Part shown: positions 55,065 through 61,799 of the stretch, one piece after another | How positions within the stretch are numbered: position 1 is the first letter of the stretch | Layout: the number at the start of each line of letters is the position of its first letter | NCBI RefSeq assembly: GCF_003116835.1 | Contig: NZ_BFFO01000002.1 | Span: 1 to 64,000, forward strand | Origin: Lactococcus termiticola | GTDB lineage: Bacteria > Bacillota > Bacilli > Lactobacillales > Streptococcaceae | Length of the DNA stretch: 64,000 nucleotides | Direction: 5' to 3' | Position numbers and translations under genes: made by a program | The notes under the pieces: model-generated | What the model saw: only the letters and a program-made list of their open reading frames with translations | Databases searched by the model: none | What the model was told of the DNA's origin: nothing

Positions 55065-55094
55065 GCTTTTGACCTTCTACAAATCCCCTAGCAC

Positions 55095-55123
55095 TTGCAG
55101 ATTAAAAATAAAAGTAGTATGAT
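55095..55123 (+). promoter_or_regulatory. Leaderless promoter of the ArsR-type gene
   Basis: TTGCAG (55095-55100), 17 bp, TATGAT (55118-55123). The ATG begins seven bases after the -10. No ribosome-binding site is present. Confidence 0.65.
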
Positions 55124-55129
55124 AGTTCT

Positions 55130-55423
55130 ATGACAGTTGAACTATTAAAACTAGAAGATGAGCAAAGATGTAAGGTCTTCAAAGCCCTCTCAGAACCCAT
55201 TCGCCTTGAAATCATAAGATTTTTAGTTAAAAAGGGGACAGAAGTGACTTGTGGAGAAATCGGTGATGGTGTGAATTTGACGAAATCAGCGGCTTCTTAT
55301 CACTTTAAGACCTTGCGGGAGGCCGGCTTAACTTTTACAAGGAAAGAGTCCAGAGAGAAGTACGTTTCTATCAATTATGAGGCCTTTGAACAATTCCTTC
55401 CCAATTTACTGGACTCGCTTTGA
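55130..55423 (+). CDS. ArsR-family (SmtB-like) repressor
   Basis: This 97-residue winged-helix regulator has the sequence RCKVFKALSEPIRLEIIRFLV at the N-terminus, recognition helix LTKSAASYHFKTLREAGL (about 52-69) and wing FTRKESREKYVSI. The metal-binding CVC of ArsR/SmtB is absent (only one Cys, in VTCGEIG), so it probably senses something other than a metal. It likely represses the MFS gene 67 bp downstream, whose control region has AGTTgtttAACT. Confidence 0.82.
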   Translation: MTVELLKLEDEQRCKVFKALSEPIRLEIIRFLVKKGTEVTCGEIGDGVNLTKSAASYHFKTLREAGLTFTRKESREKYVSINYEAFEQFLPNLLDSL

Positions 55424-55490
55424 GTCTGGTTAATTTTTAGCTTAAAGTTCAAAAGTTGTTTAACTATATAACTAAAAAGGAGTTATAAAA

Positions 55491-56651
55491 ATGCGCAAAT
55501 ATGCTTTCATCTTTTTTCTAGTAATGTTTCTTATCGGGACAGATACATTCTTAATCTCCCCCTTGCTACCCACTTTGTCAAACTTATATCACATCAACCC
55601 TAATATCTCGGGTTGGATGGTCAGTGCCTATGCGATAGGTTATGCCCTCTTTGCATTGATCAGTGGTCCTATTTCTGATGGACGTGATCGTAAAAAAGTC
55701 ATGCTTGTTGGTTTTATAGGCTTTGCCCTTTCAACTTTCTTGTGTTCTTTTGCGACAAACTTCAGCCTGATGATTTTGTTTAGATTCCTCGCAGGTGTTT
55801 CTGCCTCATTTGTGACGCCACAAGTTTGGGCAAGTATTCCAGTTGTCTCTCCGAAAGAAAAAATCGTTCAGATGATGGGGATTGCAAGTACTGGTCTTGC
55901 AGGCTCTCAGCTATTAGGTGTTCCGATTGGTTCATTCTTAGCCTCCATTTCTTGGAGAGTACCCTTCTATGCGATTTCAGGAGCATCAGTCATATTGCTT
56001 ATCTTTATCTATTTCTTCATTCCAAGCTTGAATATTCAAGGGCAACTTGATCGAAGCAAGACGGTCTTGTCTATCTATTCAGAGGTCATGAAAAATAGTA
56101 AAACCCTTCAATACTTGATTGCCTATCTCATTTTTCAAACAGGGAACTTTGCCGTACTGAGTTTCATAGGAAGCTGGTTTGCCAAAGATTTCGGATTGAA
56201 TATTGCGGAGATTGGTCTTGCGACCATGGTTATCGGTATTGGAAATGTATTGGGGACATTGTTTGGAAGTAAACTCATCAATAAATGGGGGCTTTCAAAA
56301 TCGCTATTAGTAGGACTTCTGTCACTCTGCCTTCTCTATGTCATCACACCTTTTTCGGTTAATATAGAAATGGCAGTCATCGTCTTAGCGGTTGTATTCT
56401 TATTGAATGGATTTGTCTTCCCCATCTTTATGACCACACTTCAAAGTACAACCGAGACGGCAAGAAGTACGGTTTCATCCCTATCTAACGCAGCCATGTA
56501 TCTCGGTACATTTATAAGCGGTATTGTAGGTAGCCTACTCATCTCTAATTTCAAGGGCTTCTTTGGCATTGCGGTCTTTACGATTGTCTTATATCTCATT
56601 GTTCTTTTAGTCTATAAACAGAGCAGTTTCTTTGCTAAGAAGAGAGTTTAA
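55491..56651 (+). CDS. MFS exporter (DHA1 drug-efflux type)
   Basis: This 386-residue, 12-helix major facilitator transporter has the DHA1 motif A GPISDGRDRKKVML in the 2-3 loop and the motif C-like GVPIGSFLASISWRVPFY at helix 5. The N-terminus FLIGTDTFLISPLLPTL is typical of this family. AAAAAGGAG precedes the ATG. The gene is more AT-rich and less codon-biased than its neighbours, so it and the regulator may have been acquired together. The substrate is unknown. Confidence 0.85.
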   Translation: MRKYAFIFFLVMFLIGTDTFLISPLLPTLSNLYHINPNISGWMVSAYAIGYALFALISGPISDGRDRKKVMLVGFIGFALSTFLCSFATNFSLMILFRFLAGVSASFVTPQVWASIPVVSPKEKIVQMMGIASTGLAGSQLLGVPIGSFLASISWRVPFYAISGASVILLIFIYFFIPSLNIQGQLDRSKTVLSIYSEVMKNSKTLQYLIAYLIFQTGNFAVLSFIGSWFAKDFGLNIAEIGLATMVIGIGNVLGTLFGSKLINKWGLSKSLLVGLLSLCLLYVITPFSVNIEMAVIVLAVVFLLNGFVFPIFMTTLQSTTETARSTVSSLSNAAMYLGTFISGIVGSLLISNFKGFFGIAVFTIVLYLIVLLVYKQSSFFAKKRV

Positions 56652-56687
56652 GAGAGGGTCTGCTTGAAATCCTGCGCTAGAAGCCTC

Positions 56688-56716
56688 TTGCGAAAATACA
56701 GCATCTGTGCTAGAAT
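56688..56716 (+). promoter_or_regulatory. Promoter of a small RNA
   Basis: TTGCGA (56688-56693), 17 bp, TAGAAT (56711-56716) with extended TGC. The start is expected near 56724, and no open reading frame follows. Confidence 0.6.
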
Positions 56717-56722
56717 AACAAC

Positions 56723-56887
56723 ATGCGATGAGCTGACTTTCCATTTCCTAATGGAAATTTAGAGCATAAGGAAGTCGGGGCTGTTGGGTCAGCCGTCGAA
56801 GGATTCGATGCGACTTTGTCAATTTGTGTGAACCTTATTGGCACGGTGAAAACTGCCTTGGGACTGGTCTTTGGACCAGTTTTTTTA
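56723..56887 (+). ncRNA. Candidate small RNA of about 165 nt
   Basis: The segment has its own promoter and a strong terminator (ACTGGTC/GACCAGT at 56863-56880, then T7). Between them are TTTCCATT/AATGGAAA (56738-56757) and a multi-branch unit: ATAAGG (56766-56771) with CCTTAT (56833-56838), AAGTCG (56772-56777) with CGACTT (56811-56816), enclosing GGCTG/CAGCC and CGAA/TTCG hairpins. GCTGAC at 56732-56737 can pair alternatively with GTCAGC at 56789-56794. It is not recognisable as tmRNA, RNase P, SRP or 6S RNA by their conserved motifs. Confidence 0.6.
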
Positions 56888-56935
56888 GTTGCTGGGAAAA
56901 TTCTTTTAGACGGGGCCCTTGAAAGCCAAACATCA

Positions 56936-56964
56936 TTGAAATCCCTCAACAATCATGTTATAAT
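56936..56964 (+). promoter_or_regulatory. Promoter of rnjB with long leader
   Basis: TTGAAA (56936-56941), 17 bp, TATAAT (56959-56964), a near-consensus promoter 380 bp before the rnjB ATG. Confidence 0.8.
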
Positions 56965-56970
56965 TAGACT

Positions 56971-57344
56971 AGTGTAATTTGAAAAAGACAAAATTCAGTC
57001 TCTTTCATAGATACGGCAAAAGCATAAAGACCGACACTCGTGAACCAGCAAGCCTGGAGGAGACGCGATGGGGTCTTGTTAAATAATGAAAAGTTTGTTA
57101 ACTATTATTGTCCGGACTTCAAAAAGAGCTTGTTCTTTTAATAATGAATGGTACAAGTGGAGTGGAGGCAAGCAGCTGAATAGGCTGTGAAAAAGGCAAA
57201 TCTGGAGACCAACGGGCTCCAGATTTAACAATGAGACGCCGAAGGTGGCTGCTTGTGTGCCTCACAGCCTTTCAGCTGCTTGTCGGAACGCAACGTTACC
57301 TTGTCCTAGTTTAACAACCCTTTTCTAGCAAAAGAAAGGCTATT
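56971..57344 (+). promoter_or_regulatory. Structured 5' leader (or ncRNA) before rnjB
   Basis: About 375 nt without a gene, packed with hairpins: GAAA.AGAC/GTCT.TTTC (56981-57006), AAGACC/GGTCTT enclosing CCAG/CTGG (57027-57076), AATAAT/ATTATT (57082-57109), AAAAGA/TCTTTT (57122-57139). A long rod follows: the 12-nt arms CAAGCAGCTGAA (57169-57180) and TTCAGCTGCTTG (57270-57281) pair perfectly and continue with GGCTGTGA/TCACAGCC and GGCA/TGCC. The rod contains the 17-nt motif and covarying helix shared with 14508-14550. A last hairpin (CCTTTTCT with AGAAAGG) can hide the rnjB ribosome-binding site. Confidence 0.65.
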
Positions 57345-59120
57345 ATGGCAAACATTAAAGTAACACCGCTCGGTGGTGTGCGTGAATTTGGTAAAAACAT
57401 GTATATCGTCGAAATCGACGAGCAAATCTTCATCCTGGATGCAGGGCTCAAGTATGCTGAGACAGACATGCTTGGCGTTGATTTTATCATCTCAAACATC
57501 GACTATCTGGTCGAAAATGCTGACCGGGTCTCAGGGATTTTCCTGACCCATGGTCACTCTGACTCTATCGGAGCCCTGCCCTACATTGTCTCTGAGATGG
57601 ATGTGCCGGTCTTCGGGAGTGAGCTTACGATTGAGCTTGCTAAAATCAATGTCCGCAATTATCAGGCCAGCAAGAAATTTAACAACTTCCACGTGGTCAA
57701 TGAAGACACAGAGATCGACTTTGGTGCGGCTGTGATTTCCTTCTTCACAACCACCCACACGATTCCTGAATCTCTCGGGATTGTCTTGACGACCGACCAG
57801 GGCTCTATCGTCTACACGGGTGACTTCCGCTTTGACCCAGCTGTGGCTAAAGGCTACCGGACCAACATGAGTCGGCTGGCTGAAATTGGCCAACAGGGCG
57901 TCCTGGCTCTCTTGTCATCATCGCCAAACGCCAAGTCTATGGTCCAATCTGCCAGCGACCGTGAGGTCTACGATGAGATTTACGACCAGATAGAGTCTGC
58001 CAAGGGCCGTGTGATTGTTGCCTGTAACTCAGGGAACCTCGGCCGGATCCAGCAGGTTGTCGATGCCGCCCTCAAGCAAGGCCGTCGTGTGGCCTTCACA
58101 GGGCAAGACATCGACCAGGTGGTAGAAGTAGCGACCCGCCTGAAGAAGCTTGACATCGCTGATCCTAAGGCCATTATCAAACCTAAAGACATTGATAATT
58201 ATCAAGATGATGAGATTGTTATCCTAGAGACTGGCCGGATGGGTGAGCCTCTGAAGGTCCTTGGTGAGATGGCGAAAGGCCGCAACGGCTATGTGAAAAT
58301 CAAAGAGGGAGACCTGGCCTATGCCGTGACCAGCCCTTCACTTTCACTCGAAACCACTGTGGCCAAGGTCGAAAACGAGGTTTACAGGGCAGGCGGCGTC
58401 ATGAAGATGCTGGCTTCAAGCCTGAACATCTCAGGTCATGCTAATGGCCGTGACCTTCAGTTCCTGATTGATCTCCTTCAGCCTAAAAATCTGATTCCTG
58501 TCCAGGGCGAATACCGTGAGCTTCGTGCCCACGCTGAGCTTGCCATGACCATGGGTATCCTGCCTGAGCATATCTTCATTGCCAAGCGGGGCGAGACTGT
58601 TGAATTTAACGGCGATGAGATGGTTCCTGCAGGCATTATCCCGTCAGAGCAGGTCTTGATTGACGGCTCAGGTGTCGGAGACATTGGCTCTGTCGTCCTG
58701 CGTGACCGTAAGATTCTCTCAGAAGATGGGATTTTCATCGCTGTCATCACGATCAACAAGCAGGAGAAGAAAATCATCTCCAAGGCCCGTGTCCATACTC
58801 GAGGTTTCGTTTATGTGAAAGCGTCACGCAATCTCATGAATGAAGCCGGCCTGATGGTCAATGAGGCTGTAGAGAAATACCTGGCTGGTCCAAGCTTTGA
58901 GTGGGCCGACCTCAAGGGGGCCATCCGTGACGTCCTTGGAAAATTCCTCTATGACCAGACCAAACGCCGTCCAGTCGTCCTGCCCGTTGTGATGGAATCA
59001 CGCGGTGCTCAGGACATTACCAAAAATTATGGCAAGGGTCGCAAGAAGAATAGTAACAATAAGAACAAGAATAATAAAAATAATAAAAATAATAAGAATC
59101 AGCAGGAAAAAGCGAAATGA
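57345..59120 (+). CDS. rnjB: RNase J2 (degenerate active site)
   Basis: This beta-CASP metallo-beta-lactamase family ribonuclease takes part in mRNA decay and maturation. It is 591 residues. The zinc motif is THGHSDSIGALPY instead of HxHxDH, and LLSSSPNAKSM replaces the LLSDSTNAE of RNase J1, both marks of the low-activity J2 partner that works in complex with J1. The C-terminus ends in a low-complexity Lys/Asn tail (KNSNNKNKNNKNNKNNKN). The long structured leader suggests autoregulation by RNase J cleavage. Confidence 0.9.
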   Translation: MANIKVTPLGGVREFGKNMYIVEIDEQIFILDAGLKYAETDMLGVDFIISNIDYLVENADRVSGIFLTHGHSDSIGALPYIVSEMDVPVFGSELTIELAKINVRNYQASKKFNNFHVVNEDTEIDFGAAVISFFTTTHTIPESLGIVLTTDQGSIVYTGDFRFDPAVAKGYRTNMSRLAEIGQQGVLALLSSSPNAKSMVQSASDREVYDEIYDQIESAKGRVIVACNSGNLGRIQQVVDAALKQGRRVAFTGQDIDQVVEVATRLKKLDIADPKAIIKPKDIDNYQDDEIVILETGRMGEPLKVLGEMAKGRNGYVKIKEGDLAYAVTSPSLSLETTVAKVENEVYRAGGVMKMLASSLNISGHANGRDLQFLIDLLQPKNLIPVQGEYRELRAHAELAMTMGILPEHIFIAKRGETVEFNGDEMVPAGIIPSEQVLIDGSGVGDIGSVVLRDRKILSEDGIFIAVITINKQEKKIISKARVHTRGFVYVKASRNLMNEAGLMVNEAVEKYLAGPSFEWADLKGAIRDVLGKFLYDQTKRRPVVLPVVMESRGAQDITKNYGKGRKKNSNNKNKNNKNNKNNKNQQEKAK

Positions 59121-59133
59121 TGTTCGCTTTTTT
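59108..59133 (+). terminator. Terminator of rnjB
   Basis: AAAGCGAA and TTCGCTTT form the stem, with T6. It includes the stop codon. The following TAGACTTTTGAG matches the sequence after the pflB terminator. Confidence 0.85.
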
Positions 59134-59211
59134 GTTAGACTTTTGAGCTTGGCAGTGACTAAGGGAAAAAAGTTTGCGGATAGGGAAGGCAGAGCTTTCC
59201 TCATGAGGCTA

Positions 59212-59220
59212 TGGTATAAT
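59212..59220 (+). promoter_or_regulatory. Extended -10 promoter of alr
   Basis: TGGTATAAT, 26 bp before the alr ATG. Confidence 0.6.
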
Positions 59221-59246
59221 AGAGGCAATGATGGAAAGGAAGCACT

Positions 59247-60353
59247 ATGAAATCATCTCCACACCGCCATACTGCGGCAGTCATCAACTTAGAAAATATT
59301 GCTGAAAATATAAATAGGGTGCGAGGGCACCTGCCAGGCCAGCCTGAGCTTTGGGCTGTGGTCAAGGCCAATGCCTATGGCCATGGGGCTGTGCGGGTAG
59401 CACGCCACATCCATGACATGGTCGAGGGCTTTTGCGTGTCCAATCTGGACGAGGCCCTGGAACTCCGCCAGCACCTGATTACTCAGCCCCTTCTTGTTTT
59501 GTCAGGGATTGTTCCGGCAAATGTTGACCTGGCCAGGGCCAATGGCATCAGCCTGACCTGCCCGAGCCTGGAATGGCTGGAGCTGATTATTGAGGAGCAC
59601 CAGGACCTGACAGGACTCAAAGTCCACGTCAAGGTAGACTCTGGTATGGGGCGGATTGGGATGCGGTCGGCTGACGAGGTCAACCAGGTCATCCGCCTGC
59701 TGGACCAGGAGGGCATGCAGTTTGAAGGCCTCTTTACTCATTTTGCGACAGCTGATGAGGCCAATCCAGACAAGTTTGAGCAACAGAGGCAGACCTTTGA
59801 TAACTTGGTCAGCCAGCTGGAGCGTAGGCCCCGCTATATTCACTCGACCAATTCGGCGGCAGCCCTTTGGCATAGCGAGCAGGTGGGCGATATTGAGCGG
59901 CTGGGCATCGGCATGTATGGCTTGAATCCGAGTGGTGAGGCCATCGAGCTCCCTTATGAGCTGAAGCCGGCCCTGAGCCTGGTCTCTGAGCTGACCCATG
60001 TCTCGAAGATTCCCAAGGGCGAAACGGTGGGCTACGGAGCGACCTATGAGCTGGCTGAAGACAGCTATGTGGGGACGGTGTCGATTGGCTATGCTGATGG
60101 CTGGACCCGTGATATGCAGGGCTTTTATGTCCTTGTCAATGGCAAGAAGGCTGAGATCATCGGCCGAGTCTCGATGGACCAGATGACGATTAAATTAGAT
60201 AAAGATTATAAGATTGGTACACCGGTGACACTGATTGGCAGAGATGGCGATGAAGAAATCACTGCCCAAGACATTGCCAACTGGCGGAAGACGATTGCTT
60301 ATGAGGTTGTCTGTCTTCTTTCAGACCGGATTTATCGGAAGTATATTGGATAA
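59247..60353 (+). CDS. alr: Alanine racemase
   Basis: PLP enzyme converting L- to D-alanine for peptidoglycan and teichoic acid. The PLP lysine is Lys40 in VVKANAYGHGAV; the catalytic Tyr lies in GYGATYEL near residue 268; SMDQMTIKL is the substrate-binding block. It has 368 residues. GAAAGGAAG precedes the ATG. acpS, often just upstream in streptococci, is missing here. Confidence 0.95.
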   Translation: MKSSPHRHTAAVINLENIAENINRVRGHLPGQPELWAVVKANAYGHGAVRVARHIHDMVEGFCVSNLDEALELRQHLITQPLLVLSGIVPANVDLARANGISLTCPSLEWLELIIEEHQDLTGLKVHVKVDSGMGRIGMRSADEVNQVIRLLDQEGMQFEGLFTHFATADEANPDKFEQQRQTFDNLVSQLERRPRYIHSTNSAAALWHSEQVGDIERLGIGMYGLNPSGEAIELPYELKPALSLVSELTHVSKIPKGETVGYGATYELAEDSYVGTVSIGYADGWTRDMQGFYVLVNGKKAEIIGRVSMDQMTIKLDKDYKIGTPVTLIGRDGDEEITAQDIANWRKTIAYEVVCLLSDRIYRKYIG

Positions 60354-60360
60354 AAAGAAA

Positions 60361-60381
60361 AAGAGCTGAGGCTCTTTTTTA
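60361..60381 (+). terminator. Terminator of alr
   Basis: AAGAGC and GCTCTT with a TGAG loop, then T-rich sequence. Confidence 0.85.
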
Positions 60382-60521
60382 TTACGATAAATTACAATTA
60401 AATTAAATAATGAGAGTTTGCTAAGAAAAGGCTTGATAATTTCTAAGACTTTGCTATAATTGGCTTATAAACCAAATGAGAAAAACATTATAAAGAAATT
60501 ATAGGAAAGTAGGGAACTCAG

Positions 60522-60935
60522 ATGATCAAAATTTATACAGTCATTTCCTGTAGCTCTTGTAAAAAGGCGAAGGAGTGGATGGACAACTATGACCTGGAGT
60601 TTGAAGAGGTCAATCTTCTTAATGATGAGATTCCAAAAGAGGATTTCCTTAAAATTCTCTCATTAACAGAAAATGGAACGGAAGACATTATTTCTAAAAG
60701 AAGTCGGGCCTACCAGCGTTTAAAGATTGATTTTGACAAGATTTCAGTCAATGAGCTGGTACAGCTGATCGAGGAGAACAGGACCTTGCTCCGCCGCCCG
60801 CTGATTTTGGATGATAAGCGCCTTCAAGTAGGCTACAATGAAGATGACATCCGCAAGTTCCTCCCGAGGAAAATCCGAAAAGTCGAGCTGACTGAGGCAA
60901 CAGAAGCCATCAAGCGAGACGAGATGTTGGCATGA
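60522..60935 (+). CDS. spx: Spx-type redox regulator
   Basis: This 137-residue member of the Spx family binds the RNA-polymerase alpha C-terminal domain and reprograms transcription under thiol stress. The CxxC switch is Cys10-Cys13 in ISCSSCKKAK, and the KRSRAYQRL segment and RRPLILDDKRLQVGYNEDDIRKFLPRK are canonical. Lactococci have several paralogues (SpxA, TrmA and others); the exact one is not assigned. An extended -10 (TGCTATAAT, about 60453-60461) lies upstream. Confidence 0.9.
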   Translation: MIKIYTVISCSSCKKAKEWMDNYDLEFEEVNLLNDEIPKEDFLKILSLTENGTEDIISKRSRAYQRLKIDFDKISVNELVQLIEENRTLLRRPLILDDKRLQVGYNEDDIRKFLPRKIRKVELTEATEAIKRDEMLA

Positions 60936-60936
60936 G

Positions 60937-60957
60937 AAGACCTTTGGGTCTTTTTTC
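60937..60957 (+). terminator. Terminator of spx
   Basis: AAGACC and GGGTCTT hairpin followed by T6. Confidence 0.85.
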
Positions 60958-60973
60958 TGTGGATTCCGTTCCA

Positions 60974-61099
60974 GTCCAGAGCTAGCGGGCAATGGCAGTG
61001 AGGCCGCAAGCGAAGCCTTCGGCTTCCATTGCTAAGCTAGGAGCCCGTACGGTCTCCTAGCTTGCCTTTGTTCACTGCTATTGCCCACTAGCTCTGGAC
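60974..61099. repeat. Cruciform-like palindrome between spx and uspA
   Basis: The arms 60974-61001 and 61072-61099 are 28-nt inverted repeats matching at 26 positions (beginning GTCCAGAGCTAG). Inside are two hairpins, GAAGCC/GGCTTC (61012-61026, overlapping GCGAAGC) and AAGCTAGGAG/CTCCTAGCTT (61034-61063). The gap 60936-61228 contains no gene. The layout (long arms, two inner hairpins, GAA loops) resembles the larger element at 17.4-18.0 kb. Confidence 0.85.
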
Positions 61100-61195
61100 T
61101 TCCACTATTGTTTGCCTAAAGGCCTTCTCATTTTTTGGAGGAGATTTTTTATAAGTTAAGCTGGAATGGAGCAAGCCCCAAGCCAAAGAGCACGA

Positions 61196-61217
61196 AAAAA
61201 ACGACCCCAAGGTCGTT
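61196..61217 (-). terminator. Terminator of uspA
   Basis: AACGACC and GGTCGTT with T7 on the minus strand, just past the uspA stop. Confidence 0.85.
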
Positions 61218-61228
61218 TCTTAAAATCC

Positions 61229-61666
61229 TTATTGACGGACAACAAGAACATCACAAGGAGCATTCTTGATGATGTAGTCGGCGACTGAACCGATGAAGAT
61301 GCGTTCGATGTAGCTGAGCCCTGTGGCTCCGAGGACGATGAGCTCGATATTTTCCTCCTGTGGGAGGGTCTGGCCGAGCATCACTTTTGGAGAACCAAAT
61401 TCGACACGGGTAGAGACCTTTTCGACACCGGCTTTTTTAGCTTCTGCAGCAAAGTCAGCAATCAGGTTTTCAGCCCCCTTGTGGGTATCGTCAGCGACAA
61501 CTGAGTCGTAGGCTGAGATAGACTGGAAGGCCCGCAGGTCGATGATGTTGGCGATGACCAGCTCAGCCTTGTTGCGGATGGCTGTAGCGACAGCCTTGTC
61601 AAAGGCCTTGGTAGCTTCTACAGATCCGTCAAGACCGACGAGGATTTTTTTATAATTATCAAGCAT
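61229..61666 (-). CDS. Universal stress protein UspA family
   Basis: This 145-residue nucleotide-binding stress protein is the only clear chromosomal gene on the minus strand apart from the IS genes. It has KKILVGLDGSVEATKAFDKAV at the start and the ATP-binding pattern GATGLSYIERIFIGSVADYI near the C-terminus (G-x2-G-x9-G-S). AAAAGGAG precedes the ATG on the minus strand. It is divergently placed from dinG. Confidence 0.9.
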   Translation of the reverse strand: MLDNYKKILVGLDGSVEATKAFDKAVATAIRNKAELVIANIIDLRAFQSISAYDSVVADDTHKGAENLIADFAAEAKKAGVEKVSTRVEFGSPKVMLGQTLPQEENIELIVLGATGLSYIERIFIGSVADYIIKNAPCDVLVVRQ

Positions 61667-61757
61667 AAGAATACTCCTTTTCTTATTTTCTTCTATAACT
61701 TAATTTTACTCTTATTTTCCTCATTTGTAAAAAGATAAAGGTGGCAGGCCTGCTTTA

Positions 61758-61766
61758 TGTTATAAT
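61758..61766 (+). promoter_or_regulatory. Extended -10 promoter of dinG
   Basis: ATGTTATAAT (TGnTATAAT), 33 bp before the dinG ATG, in the divergent uspA-dinG gap. Confidence 0.65.
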
Positions 61767-61799
61767 ATAGGCAACATTTAATCTAGCACAGGTGGTAAA

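Noticed and set aside
56971-57344. T-box, RNase P, tmRNA or c-di-GMP riboswitch in the rnjB leader
   Set aside because: The T-box sequence (AGGGTGGNACCRCG), the RNase P core (GAGGAAAGTCC) and the tmRNA TpsiC-like end are absent. GGCAAA and GACGCGA pieces only loosely resemble a GEMM riboswitch and do not have its spacing.
59005-59250. Frames antisense or out of frame to the Lys/Asn tail of rnjB
   Set aside because: They arise from the low-complexity AAT/AAG repeats and show no start signals or conservation features.
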